64,000 nucleotides of DNA, taken from contig OZ234496.1 in NCBI GenBank assembly GCA_965153455.1, positions 62,001 through 126,000 of the forward strand. The letters run 5' to 3'. Position numbers and translations under genes: made by a program. This document shows positions 12,665 to 23,621 of this stretch, piece by piece (positions within the stretch are counted from its first letter, which is position 1; each line of letters begins with the position of its first letter). The stretch is from Sphagnum compactum. Taxonomy: Eukaryota; Bryophyta; Sphagnopsida; Sphagnales. Under the pieces are notes generated by a model that was not told the origin of the DNA, ran no database searches, and saw only the letters and a program-made list of their open reading frames with translations.

Positions 12665-14911
12665 AACATGTATGTGTGGTTTTTGGTTGCAGGTTAATTG
12701 AGATGAAGAACACGTTATCCCACAAGAATTCTGATGTTCCATATCTTCAAAATTAGTTCTTAAAAAGAATGCATACACATGTGACCAATCAAATATTTTC
12801 AAGCTACAACCATCTAAGAGCCATAACAGATTAAGAACATACAAAAAACTAACAATACTCTTGCCATAAATTGTCCTATCACAATTCCAAGATTTAAATG
12901 GCATGATAAATTTCGAAAACTTCAACCATTTTAATCATTTGCAATTCCCATTAACATATGTCTTGCCATCTTTAGCAAATTTGCAATTTCTTTGCCCTTT
13001 AGATAAGGTTTATAATTATAAATTGCAAAAATACTTATATATGTAGTGTTACATACGGATACACACATGAACAAACACCCACCTGATTTGAGCATTAATG
13101 TCCAATCTTAAGACGTTGCATGATTTGTTTGAAAAGATAACCAAGGATGCAGCCCAAAAGAAAAGGAAATTTCCAAAATGTTACAATATTTTATAGTTCA
13201 AGAAATAGTCACTCACAAATATTGAAGCATGGGCATTGTTGTAAGGTCAGGTGGGGATCCAAACAAAAGATTATTTGACAGATCCCTACATGACAAAGAT
13301 GAATGCTTAGAATCCAAATATATGTACACCTTCAACAAATATATTGTAATTTAGCAATGGGCATTCCAACAAGACTTGATTTTAAGTACATCGAAAGTTG
13401 CAAGAAATCACTCAATACACATTCACTATGGAATTACACCTGGTAAACTTGAGGCCAAATATTAAAATCTCAAACAAGACCACATACACAAAGAAAAATG
13501 GTAATCTCACTTGGGTGGTGAAACTTCATCTTACAAGGTTGTTAGAGCTGTTAGGTTCGCAAGGCCTTTTGATGTGCTGCTATCAAGAAATACTGGACTT
13601 GGCCCAGATAATTGATTCCCGGACAGTTTAAGGGTTTGCAACGATTCCAGGTTACCAAAGTTGGGGATCAGCCCACTAAATCGATTCCCACTTAAGTCTC
13701 TGAAATATGAGCAAAAATGAATTAGTTCAATCTCTTCACTCTCCTACATGTGCAAAGGGACAATAATCATGCAGATATATCCCAAAGTTAGATACAAGAA
13801 AGTGAATATTTCAAATATCATGTAGTTGCAATTTCTTACATTGTTTGTAGCTTTACATCCATGCCCAAAACATCATATTCCATCTGATTATGTTATGTAT
13901 GTTGTAAGACGATATTCTTGCCCTTTCATCTAAATAGAATTTTCCCTGAATTATGTTTTGGCCATTACCCACTATTGTTGGTTTAGGGCTCAGCATTTCC
14001 ATGTCTAGGGTCTAGGGTTTAGAAAGGGCCCCCAAACCCTAAACACAGCAATAAGCGGTTAAAATTGGTACCTGACTACAAGGTTATTGTGATTAGGTCT
14101 AGCAAACATCACACACTGGTGAATGGTTTATTGCAAGGGAAATTTAGACTTACAACTCTTGCAGGCCCCAAGGGTTCAACGCCGGAATGGTTCCATTGAA
14201 ATTGTTATCATGTAGATCTCTGGAGGAAAAAAGTAGAAACTATCAATCATTGATGTGCACAAAATTCATTCTGTTTTAGTACTTTAAAATTAAGAAATTA
14301 TGTTCATCCAATAGATGACACTATTGTCAAACAAGTAGAAACAAAGGATATTAATGTCAATGTTAATCCTAGCCTATGCAGATGTAACATGCATTTTCAA
14401 CAAAGTGTTGTGGAATAGACCCAAGAACTGTTTGATAAGATTTTCTTACAAAATCTGCAAAGATGCCAAGTTAATAATCTCTGCAGGAATGGGACCAGTA
14501 AGCCCTGGGTTGCTTGTCAAACTCCTGCAAAAAACATTCATGTCACACAAATTTGTCAAAAGAAATTTGTTTGGTTCATTTCTAAAATATGAACTCCAAC
14601 AGCTAAAGGACACAAAATGCAGCTCGTTTACACACTTTTCAGAGAGAAGTACCCCAGAGGTTTCTTGATGACTTTCTATACCCATCGTTTGTCTTCCTGT
14701 ATGGCCAAATTATTAGTCTAGTTGTAAACATTTTAATTATTATAGAATTTGCATTTGCATTTCTAAAATATCTTCCGTGCACATGATTTCAACTATCTTC
14801 ACAAACTTACAAGATGACAAGATTTGTCAGGTTTCCTATCGCTGGTGGCAAAGTGCCCACTATAGAAGCATCATCCAAAATTTTGCCCATCCACCACCAC
14901 CCTCATATAAT

Positions 14912-15365
14912 TGTTAGAACTTAAAGTAGCCCTGAAAGACTTGTAGTCTAACCCCAAGAGATTTTTGTAGCATACTTGCTTTGTACCATTGAATAATATA
15001 TCACACTACTCCTGTTTGTGTCAATCCAGTAAGTAGGCTTAGGGTTTATTACTCTGTTGCGTATAGAGTTACAAGTTGATTTGTAGAGCTTAAGGTGGCG
15101 ATTTCAGAGCAGTTTAAATCGCTCAATTTGAACAAAAAATGAGAAAGTTATGCACTGATGAAGTAGGAGGGGTCAAAATGAAAAAAAATGAAAAAAGCGC
15201 GTTTTGCAATTCGAAAAAATACTGCTCTTGTTTGGCTGCTCCTTTGGCTTTGTATTCCCCAGATGATTTGTAGAGCTTGAGAAGATGCTCCTATAACATT
15301 TTAAATCACTCAAAATGGAGAAGAATTGAGAAAGACCTGCAAAAGTGTTCGGTGGGGGGTATGTT
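14912..15365 (+). mobile_element. LTR-like repeat in receptor kinase intron 2
   Basis: The stretch begins TGTTAGAACTTAAAG, a TGT start typical of LTRs. It contains two related blocks that each begin GATTTGTAGAGCTT (about 15075 and 15263), followed by a TTTAAATCGCTCAA/TTTAAATCACTCAA phrase and a GAGAAAG phrase. Wording of this type is common in LTRs of plant Gypsy elements. I cannot find the matching CA end or a target duplication, so this could be a truncated LTR or another repeat. It sits immediately upstream of receptor kinase exon 3. Confidence 0.35.
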
Positions 15366-15489
15366 TACCCTATATGTTTTGACATGTTTTGCAATCCATT
15401 TTGCAAAAAACCCAAGAAGGGATGTACTTGTACTGGATTGAGAAACATGTCAAAACATGTACTTACACAACAAGAGATGTACTTTATTC

Positions 15490-15712
15490 GATTAGGAAAG
15501 GAGCTTCGACTTTTGTAAGGCTCCCAAATTTGGAAAGTTCTTTTCCCTATTGTAAGGAACATCTTTTAAGGCTTTGCTTGAGTTTTTAGGGCCCAATGAG
15601 ACTGGGAGGGAAACCGAAGAAGAGCCCGAAAACAATATTTTTTGAAGCTCTTGAAAGAAGCTTTCAAATTTTGGGAACTTACAAAAGTGGAAGTTCCTTT
15701 CCTAATCAAATT
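15490..15712. repeat. Inverted repeat inside intron 2
   Basis: The left arm near 15490-15535 (GATTAGGAAAGGAGCTTCG ... ACTTTTGTAAGGCTCCCAAA) is mirrored by the right arm near 15665-15712 (TTTGGGAACTTACAAAAGT ... TTCCTTTCCTAATC). The arms are about 45 bases with a few mismatches and about 130 bases between them. This looks like a small foldback element or its remnant. Confidence 0.5.
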
Positions 15713-16638
15713 AGGATCTTTAGCAAATGGAAGGTTCAGTTCTATTATTTTTTAAGAGACATTCTGACTAGGAAGGTCACTGTAAATGCAAGGAGAAATT
15801 TTGAAAACTTCTTTACGATGTTGTAGTAGGTAGTAGGAAGTCTTACAAGCTAACAACAATACTATACATGTTGGTAGAGTTGACGATGGGAGATAGCACG
15901 CAAAGTACTCCTTTCCATTCTTTGTTGAAGCAAGGATAGGGATTCGTATTGGGATTCCAGCCAGGCAAGTTTGTAGCGATGTTGGGAGTGCTCTGATTCT
16001 AATCTCCGAAAATGGCGTGCAACGCATTCACTGCAGCAGAATACACGGTACAACATTATTCACATGTATGTAGTATTCTTCAACACCTCGAAAAAAAACT
16101 TCCAAATCTACAAATTCTTGGACTGGAGTCACCATCACATTCTTACAATTGAAAAAATGAGCTGCTGCAGTATGTATATATCTTGAAAGTAATTCACGTA
16201 GGCTGCATAATCAGCTTGATGAGAATCTTACGTTCCTTCTCCTGGTAAATGATTAAGAAACAATTGCTGGAGACAGCGCTGGAAAGCAATACAAGTGCAA
16301 AAAGAACAAGCTTCATGACTCGGATACTCATGGTGCTCGATTAAATTCCCCTTTGTTTCTTTTCCAAAATTCCAAAGTGTTGGATATCTAGTAGAAGTCA
16401 GTCAGTCAGTGCTCAAGACAAAATCAGTAATATAACAATCGGCTACCCAACATGAGCTCGATTATAACACCATGATCAGGTCCTTCAAACTACCGTCTCA
16501 AGAGGCGTTGTACACTGCACAACAAATTCAAGGAACACAAAGTTCACCCTTATGTGATAGATAGATCTTTCCAGTTCTTCTTCGTCTCTAATTCCCTTCC
16601 CGTCCCCTCCTTCCCGATTGTTCGCTGACATGAGCATA

Positions 16639-16815
16639 TTATATGCGGACGATATAATTAATGATATAAAACATAAGAAGGACTCGAGTAGAGCGTTTAC
16701 ATATCAAAGTAAAGAATTGCGTTGCAATCCAGCCGCGTATTAGATACGGCAGGTTGATACCGAGCGAGGGTGTACTGGAACCACCACGACGACCGCTTCC
16801 GGCTTCCGAAGACAT
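16639..16815 (-). CDS. Possible 58-aa small protein or first exon
   Basis: A minus-strand ATG frame of 58 codons starts MSSEAGSGRRGGSS and ends in a hydrophobic stretch (LLMFYIINYIVRI). The N-terminal part is Gly/Ser-rich and more GC-rich than its surroundings. It could be a first exon, an uORF-like frame in the upstream region of the receptor kinase that begins at 16331 on the same strand, or chance. No family is recognised. Confidence 0.2.
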   Translation of the reverse strand: MSSEAGSGRRGGSSTPSLGINLPYLIRGWIATQFFTLICKRSTRVLLMFYIINYIVRI

Positions 16816-17353
16816 CGCTGGTCCTTCCTTGGTGGGGTCCTCCTCGTGAGGATGCGGAACTGATCTTTTACTAGTCTTTTCTATTTCCTAGTAAGGCCCT
16901 GGCAAGTTCTGCACAACACAAGAGAGTCGGTTAAAGAATATCATAACACAATCCCTGCATTTAAAAATCGGTAACCTCGCTTACCTGCCTGCCTGAATGC
17001 CTGCCCAGCTTGTATTGCACAATACTAATCTACAGTGTAAATTTTAGATTATATTTTTTGCTGACCCACTTGTCTGTTTGAATCCACTCCAAATCCAATA
17101 TGGTCAATATTTATTTTTATTCTTATTTTTATGATGTTTTGATAAAAATATTTTACGTTCTATTGTACATTATTACTGAGTCCTAAGTCCTAACCAGTGT
17201 TTCTATTTTTTTCAATTTTGTGCTGTTGCTCAACCGACAATCATCCCAGGGTTTTTTTTTCCCCAATTTTGTGATCTAGCTGAAGTGACAATAATCTATA
17301 AGAGGATTAGGCCAGATTTGGCTACATGCTAGATATGAAAGTAGGGGAAAAAC
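16816..17353. other. Spacer without recognised features
   Basis: Nothing is recognised here apart from short A/T runs and a few phrases (for example near 17265, CCCCAATTTTGTGATCTAGC) that recur loosely at 38750-38770. Confidence 0.4.
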
Positions 17354-17529
17354 CAGAATCCTTGTATATTCTTGGCTACCTACTGGAACTTATAATTAAA
17401 ATCTGGCAATTTGAATTTTCTTCTTCAAAATCTGGCCAATTCAGGCCAATTTTTCAATGAAAAATCCTTTGTACAACTTTTTGAAATTTTGCGAAATTTC
17501 GCCTCATGAAAAACACTGAATCATCCATA
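17354..17529 (+). repeat. Left arm of inverted repeat flanking 2.9 kb
   Basis: This AT-rich 176-bp block starts CAGAATCCTTGTATATTC and includes GAAAAATCCTTTGTACAAC and CACTGAATCATCCATA. It matches the reverse complement of 20070-20231 with small indels. A more diverged relative lies near 56890-57000. It probably belongs to an AT-rich MITE-like family. Confidence 0.7.
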
Positions 17530-17825
17530 AATATATTTAGCCAAATTTGACAATATTCAAACTATTACATATATTAAAAGACGAATGAAGCTTCTCTTTA
17601 ATCCGGACGGACAGTGGCTACGGACAGTAACTAAATATAGTGAGGCCTGCACATGGCTGCCAGAGTGGTTTGTTCCTTTGCAACGTTAGCTTCCGCCAGA
17701 TTTAGTCCTTCTGTCTCTATTTCTCTTCATATCGAATAGCGTACGAGTTCGTTTGTCGTCAATTTCTGTGCTGCAGCTTTGAATGCCAAGCACCCCTTTT
17801 GTGCGTAGGAGAGGCACTCCGGGAG

Positions 17826-18085
17826 GGGATTAAAGCAAGGTGAGATTGAGAGCACCCATGGGGAACACATTGGGAACCTGTTGGGAAGAAAGGAAACATG
17901 AAAAAAATCCTCCTCTTGCCCCACCCCGCCACCCCAAACTTAAAAGAAAAAAACAGGCACTTTGAGTGCAGGCTGAGCCTTCCCATTGGCTGCATGAAAC
18001 TTCTATTCCCAAAACTGTTTTTGTCACCATTTTCAACCTTGACAATACCCCCATTAGAAACTGGGGGTACTTATTATTTATTCAA
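17826..18085 (+). repeat. Repeat C copy 1, left part, split by Helitron
   Basis: This begins GGGATTAAAGCAAGGTG and runs through GGGGAACACATTGGGAAC, TTGCATGAAACTTCTATT-like wording and ACTGGGGGTACTTATTATTT. It is collinear with 38270-38529. The match breaks at 18085, exactly where the Helitron begins, and resumes at 19396. The function of the repeat is unknown. Confidence 0.8.
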
Positions 18086-18378
18086 CTAGTGGGTGCCCGT
18101 GAACTTCGGACACTGTGAAGCCCCTCGTTTTCTTTAAACCCGGTTCATGTTTTAGTTTTTTTTAGAAAGTTTTATCTTTTTTATTTTTTATTTTAATGTG
18201 TTTTCTGTTATTATTAGGATTGAGCAAAGGAACTTATGAAAAGAAATCAAAGAATTCAGAAAGAAAGAAAACGCCTCACGCCCCACCCAATATACACCAT
18301 GCCCATCCTCATGCACTGGAACCTGTCCCTCACTTTCTTTCCATTTGTTCCAGTCCCCGTTTTAGCCGCTTCAAAAAT

Positions 18379-18526
18379 CACAGATCTTTTAAAAGAAAAC
18401 TCTGGGAACAGGAAATTCCGGCCCGGAAACCACAGATCTTTTAAAAGAAAACTCTGGGAACAGGCAATTCCGACCCGGAACCCACAAATCTTTTAAAACA
18501 AAACTCTGGAACAGGAAATTCCGACC
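18379..18526. repeat. 52-bp tandem repeat, three units, inside Helitron
   Basis: Units start at 18379, 18431 and 18483 with CACAGATCTTTTAAAAG or a close variant, and each carries an AACAGG(A/C)AATTCCG phrase. The period is exactly 52 bases. The third unit has diverged and has a one-base deletion. Confidence 0.9.
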
Positions 18527-19306
18527 GATCGGGCCCGATGATCCGAATCCCATTTTAGCTGCTTCAAAAACCCGAGCTCCGTCACGAACGGACGGACGTA
18601 CTCAAGCAATGAGACTTCACCTAAAAACTTCTGCAATGTGTCAAAGAACCCGAGCATTATTCGTTTCAGTTTTAGGCAGAGTTCAAATATCATCTTCAGC
18701 TCAAATAGCTTGGCGAGAATTATTGAGCTTGCCTTCATTGGTTTTTTTTCTCTGGCGCGTATTCTGCTTGGCCTCACTGTTTAGGTTTGTTGACCTTCGG
18801 GCCATAGAAGACTCTACCGCAATTCCGCTAAGCTTCAAACTCAAAAAAAAAAACTTTTGAACAATCCGTGAAACAACACGGAAACACTTTTGCAAGGGCG
18901 TAAAACGTGTCAGAGGAGAAAACTGAAACTTCTCAGAGGACGGATTTGGGACCCAGGAGCACGCGGCCCTTGTCCAGGATTCTTCCAGGTCTTTCACTGA
19001 ACCTCTTCAAGCTTTTCCGTTTTTTCTCTTCTTCCAAGTCTTTCGCGCAACCTCTTCACGCGTTCCCTTATCGTCTCACGCTCTACGGCTTCGACAAACA
19101 GCTTCCTTTCTCTCGCACTGTACTAAGTCGGTACGCTGTGTTCTCGGATTACTCCTCTCTTGCTACCCGACGTTTACTTTATCTCTTCCTCTCTGGTTTT
19201 CCATCTCCATACCTCTCGTGCTCTCTTACGTGTCTCTATCATCAAGGTCAAGCAACTCTAAGCATCGTCATCTCACCTAACTTCTATTCTTAGGCCACAA
19301 GCCCAT

Positions 19307-19354
19307 GTGCAAGTCCGGGAGTGCCGGGCCGGGCCCGGTCGGCCGGACTTGCAC
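19307..19354. other. GC-rich hairpin inside Helitron
   Basis: GTGCAAGTCCGG at 19307-19318 is perfectly complementary to CCGGACTTGCAC at 19343-19354. The loop is itself GC-rich (GGGCCGGGCCCGG). It lies about 40 bases from the Helitron 5' end, not at the 3' end, so it is separate from the terminal hairpin. Confidence 0.8.
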
Positions 19355-19395
19355 ACCCGAGCTCTGTCACGGACTACGTGAATTTATATATAAGA

Positions 19396-19500
19396 TTAGG
19401 AGGTTGCACACAATATCAGATCTGTAAAAGCCTCTTTTACTTTCTTTTGCCTTTTCACTTTTGTTTTTACTCTTTCCGGTTTTCTTGCTCCTGCTGGAAA
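19396..19500 (+). repeat. Repeat C copy 1, right part
   Basis: TAGGAGGTTGCACACAATAT and the following TTTACTTTCTTTTGCC wording resume the match to repeat C at 38530-38620 after the Helitron insertion. The similarity fades after about 100 bases. Confidence 0.7.
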
Positions 19501-20069
19501 GTTCGTATAAAATATCTTCTTTCGTGGTTTCTTATACCAGGTGGTCAAGTGAAGCCCAACCCAAGTTCATACCTTGACTCTTTCTCCTTGTAAAAGTAAA
19601 AAACCCTTTATATTTTTAACAAAATGGCCTAAACTCTCCTGAAAAATCAGTGCTACCGAGTCGCGACCCACGACCCACTTGTTACCTTATACACTAAACG
19701 TCAAGGTGGAACAAATTGGTCCACTTGTCAGTGTTATTTTGTCTTTCTCTGACATTTACATACCTGTACTACAAATCTGAAGTGGTCAATAATGTTAATA
19801 GCATTTATATCTTATAGTAATTCTGTTTTTGTAAAATCCTAATAAGGCTGGACAGAATAGTCGCAGTTTTATTTTGCTGGTCCAAAGCCGGGGGTTTTTT
19901 TTTTAATTCCTCAAGTAGGTGCACTGGCTAGGATCCTAGCATTAGTTAGCAGTAATTGGCGACTGTCCCGGTGAACAAGTAGATTTTTTTTTGGAATCCT
20001 GTCTAGTTCTGGCAACCTATAGTAACACACTGTCTAAATGTGGTGACTTCTAGCTTTTTGTCCTCAGAA
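19501..20069. other. Spacer without recognised features
   Basis: This is low-information AT-rich DNA with short T runs. Nothing is supported. Confidence 0.4.
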
Positions 20070-20231
20070 TATGGATGATTCAGTGTTTTTTTGGGGCTAA
20101 CTTTTGCAAAATTTCAACCTCAAAAATATGATTCCAAGTTGTACAAAGGATTTTTCATTGAAAATTGGCCTGAATTTGCCAGATTTTAATGATAAGTTCC
20201 AGTAGGTAGCCAAGGATATACAAGGATTCTG
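20070..20231 (-). repeat. Right arm of inverted repeat flanking 2.9 kb
   Basis: This is the reverse-complement partner of 17354-17529. It begins TATGGATGATTCAGTG, includes GTACAAAGGATTTTTCATTG and ends CAAGGATTCTG. Together the arms enclose repeat C copy 1 with its Helitron. Confidence 0.7.
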
Positions 20232-20819
20232 TTGCAAATCAGCTTTGACATTTCTATTATTTTTTTCCCTAAGGATGGTTTGTAATATATTCACTGTTAA
20301 ATTTTTTTCACAATGCATCACATTGAATGTGTGTTGTATTTGAAGGTCCTAACAAGCACACAATGTGTAACTAGTACATATGTTGACTACCCATATCCTA
20401 GATTTAAGGCAACAAGCTGTAACAATTCAAATTGACTACATTAATAGTGGCCCAAGATACTTTAACTAGCCATGGCAAAAGATCATACCATCCCAAGAGT
20501 GGCAGCCCTAAAATTGATGAAATTTTGAATGTTATCATTTGGTATAAGTCAAACCAACAATGGTACCTCAAATCTTTTAGGTCAATTAGAATTATGGAAT
20601 TCATCAAATGATAGTCATGATTTTCTTTTTTAGGGGCAATTATCTTCCCTTCAAATAATGGACATCTTTATTACCAAGTGAGAAAAGGACATTGTAATCA
20701 ATAGAGTAAAACATATTGAAAATGACCAATCAAAATTTTGTAGGTCTGACATCATCCATGTAATAAAAATTCAAATTAGACCAATGAGATTAACAAAACT
20801 AACATGCCAAAGTGGTAAA

Positions 20820-21231
20820 TCATGTAAACAACTTTTGCACTTCATTTTGTTGAAAAGGATTGTCCTCCTCCTTCCCACCTTTTAGTTTCCAAGTTTCAAA
20901 CAAATTGGCTTGCAAAAGAACATCAAAAGCTAACATGATAGGTGGGGGCGGACTTCTTCCAGACTTCCCATTGAAATCACGAACATTGGTTTGATATGAG
21001 TGGTTTCGTCGCAACCACCTATGGTGATGGACATAGGTAGATTTTCCAAGCCTTTTTGAATGACAACTAGTTGTGTTTGGCCTACACATTGGACATCCTT
21101 TGTAACCCTGAGTTACTTGGTTTGAAAGTAGTCCATATCCAAGCAAATCATGGATTGCCCACATAAGCAAGCCTTGCATTATGAACCTCCATTGCCCCTT
21201 TGGTCTTTTCACATCCCAAACATGAACCCCC
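20820..21231 (-). pseudogene. CACTA TNP2 transposase fragment (Transposase_21)
   Basis: The minus-strand frame opens GVHVWDVKRPKGQWRF and continues with IMQGLLMWAIHDLLGYGLLS, then GYKGCPMC and HHHRWLRRNH. This order (GV.vWD, alkyl-rich LMW..hD...YG.LS, GC..C, HRR.L...H) is the conserved core of the TNP2 transposase domain of plant CACTA elements. About 135 residues remain of a protein that is normally many hundreds long. Upstream the frame is closed by a stop, and downstream it ends at 20820. I see no TIRs around it, so it is a decayed remnant, possibly once an autonomous partner for elements like the one at 1490-3563. Confidence 0.75.
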
Positions 21232-23600
21232 TTTCAAATTATAATATTTAATCTCCCATTTTGTCATTGGTTTTTTCAATTTAAGTATTGGAACCCTAAA
21301 CCTTAAGATTATGTACTAGTTAAACTTTCTTGGTGTAATTAATCGATACCCAAATATTTTATACTAGATATGTTGTTTGAATTAATTTTATATTGTTGGG
21401 GGACCACCTTGTGTTGTAGTCATATTCTTAGGTAGTTATGAAATCATAATCTTAGTTTTGGAGTCATGCAAATGACTCAAAATGGTCATACTTACTATTC
21501 ATGTTCATAGAGTCGTATTCATGATAACCTTGCCCATGTCCATAGTAAAAATGATTATAGTGGACATAGTCGTTTAGTGTCCTAGTCATGAAAGTCATGA
21601 TTATATGTAGTGTACAGGTATGGCCTAGGGACCCCAATTGTTGTTGTTGCTACCTACTCCCAATTCATCGCCAACTTTTTAGTGTGACTTTGGTTTGCTC
21701 CTAGCTACTACTCTTCTTCTTCCCTTTCTTCCTCCTCCCTTCCCTTCCTCCATTTCCATCTCTATTAAATTCTCAATGTAGAATGCAGGATCAACTGCTT
21801 CAGGCTCACCAAGTGCAAAACAAAATGGGAAGACTGTCAAAGCTCAGCTACATGAGTTTCATGAATATCCATTGGCTACTAGTCACCAAGCAAAACTGCA
21901 TTTGTAGTTCCAGGAGTAGGAGCTTTGTGCTCATCAGTTAGCTACTGGTCTACCATGGACAAAAATGTTCACAAAGAGACCCATTGCAAAGTTGATTAAG
22001 AGGAAAACATTGCAAGCAAAGAGGTTCAAAATTTAAATGAAATTTGTGTAGTAGTATCTGGGTGGAGAAAAAGACAAGATGCCTGAGGATCATGCATGTT
22101 TTTATAAGAAGCTTAGAAGAAGCAGGACAAAGACAGAGAGCACATATCTAATATAAGAAAACCTAGGACGATGACCTGAGTTATTTCAAACCCAATGGTG
22201 TGCAGGGGAAACTGCTGCTGGCCTTCTACCATGGAGCTTGACGTTGGGGGCCAGGGCGAATTGACCCTCACATTTGGATCGAGGTAAAAACCTCAAAACC
22301 CATTTAAATAGCCTTATTAGGCCCCAAATATTATGGATTTTCTAAGTTTCTCTCTCTTTCCCCTCCCTGTTTTTCCTACACATTCAATAACATTGATCTT
22401 GATGGTGTGAATCCATCATGAAAATGGTAAGTTTTTTTTAGAAATTATAATTTAAATTAACAGTAATAAAGTTGTGAATGGAAAGCAAAAAAATTAAGAA
22501 ACAATTCAAGTTAATGCTACTCTAACATAGTTGACTGTTTGTTTTATGATATTACCCAGATGTTAAGTTACTTAACACCATAAACCCTAAAAAAAGTGTG
22601 ATTGCACCTTTAAAAGTGTACTTGAAGCATTGGGTAACTGGTTATCGTAGGAAGTTGCTAACCTCCCTAGTTTGAGCAGGTCCAACAACAAAATAAGGTT
22701 TGAAGTTCAAACCAGCATTGTACACATCTTGGATTTAATTTTCAATTGATTTTGATCACCTGCTCTACAATTCCAGTTTTTAAAATTTTAGAAATAAAAG
22801 ATTTTCTGGTCCTGATTTTTTGAAAAATTTCAGATTTACAAAACCTTGGGTTCTTTCATTTCTATAACCCCTCTTGTTCCTTTTATTTAATTTCAGAATT
22901 TCAAAATTCTTGTGTTCCAATTCTGTTCTCTGCAAGGTTTTAGAAATCTTGAAAAGAATTGACAAAAAATGCTAGGAAATAAAAACATTGAGTAGGCCAA
23001 CTTCTGGACTTTGGAAAGTGTCTTCAAAATGAACCTCATGTTGTTGACCCCACCCATCCCACATACTTGTAACTGTGTGTACATGAGGAGCTCTGACATC
23101 AATGTATGCCTTGATGAATTAGGATAATTTAGGCTAGGGTGAAACAACATTTATTCTAGTATCTTCATTTCACTAGTGTACATGTAACAACAAAAATTAT
23201 TAGGAGTTATAATTGCAAATAATAGTATTATGGTTTGGGATAATAGTATGGATAAAAATGGGGAATAAAATAATGAGTTTCAAGGGCCTTACAACAGCTG
23301 ATAATCTTTTGACTAAGGGCACAAAGGTTGATTATGAATAATTTACATAACTATTTTAGGTTAGTAATAATGGGAGGTCAACTATGTAAACTTGACCAAA
23401 TCTTAGACTCCAAATAATGTAAAACCTATCCATAGAAGGATGAAAAGTTATGAATGGCACTTGATGATTGATTTGATATATGAGGAATAGATGCAGATGA
23501 ATGTGGTTGACCATTCATTTTTTTCCTTCAAATATATAAAACGAGCAAGCGAGGGTGTCATTTGCTCCTCAATCATGTCAGCTCAAGGTAATTTGCTTTT
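21232..23600. other. Intergenic, no recognised gene
   Basis: There is a pyrimidine-rich run (21710-21770) followed by slightly more GC-rich DNA (21780-22260) with short open stretches on the plus strand (for example TASGSPSAKQNGKTVKAQLH near 21790). These might be exon remnants of an unrecognised gene. The rest is AT-rich. Nothing else is supported. Confidence 0.35.
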
Positions 23601-23621
23601 GGGCTTTCAATTTGAGTGCAG

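Larger units (their letters stand above)
7857..16331 (-). pseudogene. LRR receptor-like kinase, two nonsense codons
   Basis: This is a plasma-membrane receptor kinase. Exons read on the minus strand: 16331-16232 (signal peptide, start MSIRVMKLVLF), 16030-15847 (LRR N-cap with PGWNPNTNPYPC and W..GVLC), about 14900-14811, 14524-14450, 14219-14154, 13699-13535, 13285-13217, 12449-12300, 12165-12091 and 11127-10948 (LRRs), 10674-10577 (juxtamembrane Cys-rich), 10237-10094 (TM segment VIIISTIVSGIVLALVIA), 9821-9703, 9461-9251, 9065-8825, 8725-8575 and 8246-7857 (kinase and tail). Junctions are GT..AG, and apart from the unresolved start of exon 3 the phases join correctly. Kinase residues are all present: [33 protein letters not shown]. 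Two conserved codons are stops: TAG at about residue 43 (exon 2, FGD-stop-NQST) and TGA in exon 15 (WPT-stop-FNICLG). The protein would be about 840 residues, normal for the family. The LRR and kinase layout resembles plant LRR group VIII, but that placement is inferred. Confidence 0.85.
18086..19395 (-). mobile_element. Non-autonomous Helitron
   Basis: Read on the minus strand, the element begins TCTTATATATAAATTCACG at 19395 and ends CACCCACTAG at 18086. Just before the end, GTGTCCG-AAGTTCA-CGGGCAC folds into a 7-bp stem. A 5' TC, a 3' CTAG with an upstream hairpin, and insertion between host A and T are the defining Helitron features. The related repeat at 38270-38620 reads straight through the site (TTCAA then TCAGGAGG at 38529/38530), which gives the empty site and fixes both ends without any target duplication. 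The 1,310-bp element has no Rep/helicase frame. Inside are a triple 52-bp repeat, a strong GC-rich hairpin and a plus-strand 128-codon open frame (18907-19293) with no recognised similarity. Confidence 0.85.

Noticed and set aside
14010-14045. Telomere-like CCCTAAA/TTTAGGG words as an interstitial telomere
   Set aside because: Only one or two imperfect units occur in each orientation inside a receptor kinase intron, and similar single words occur elsewhere in the window. There is no tandem array.
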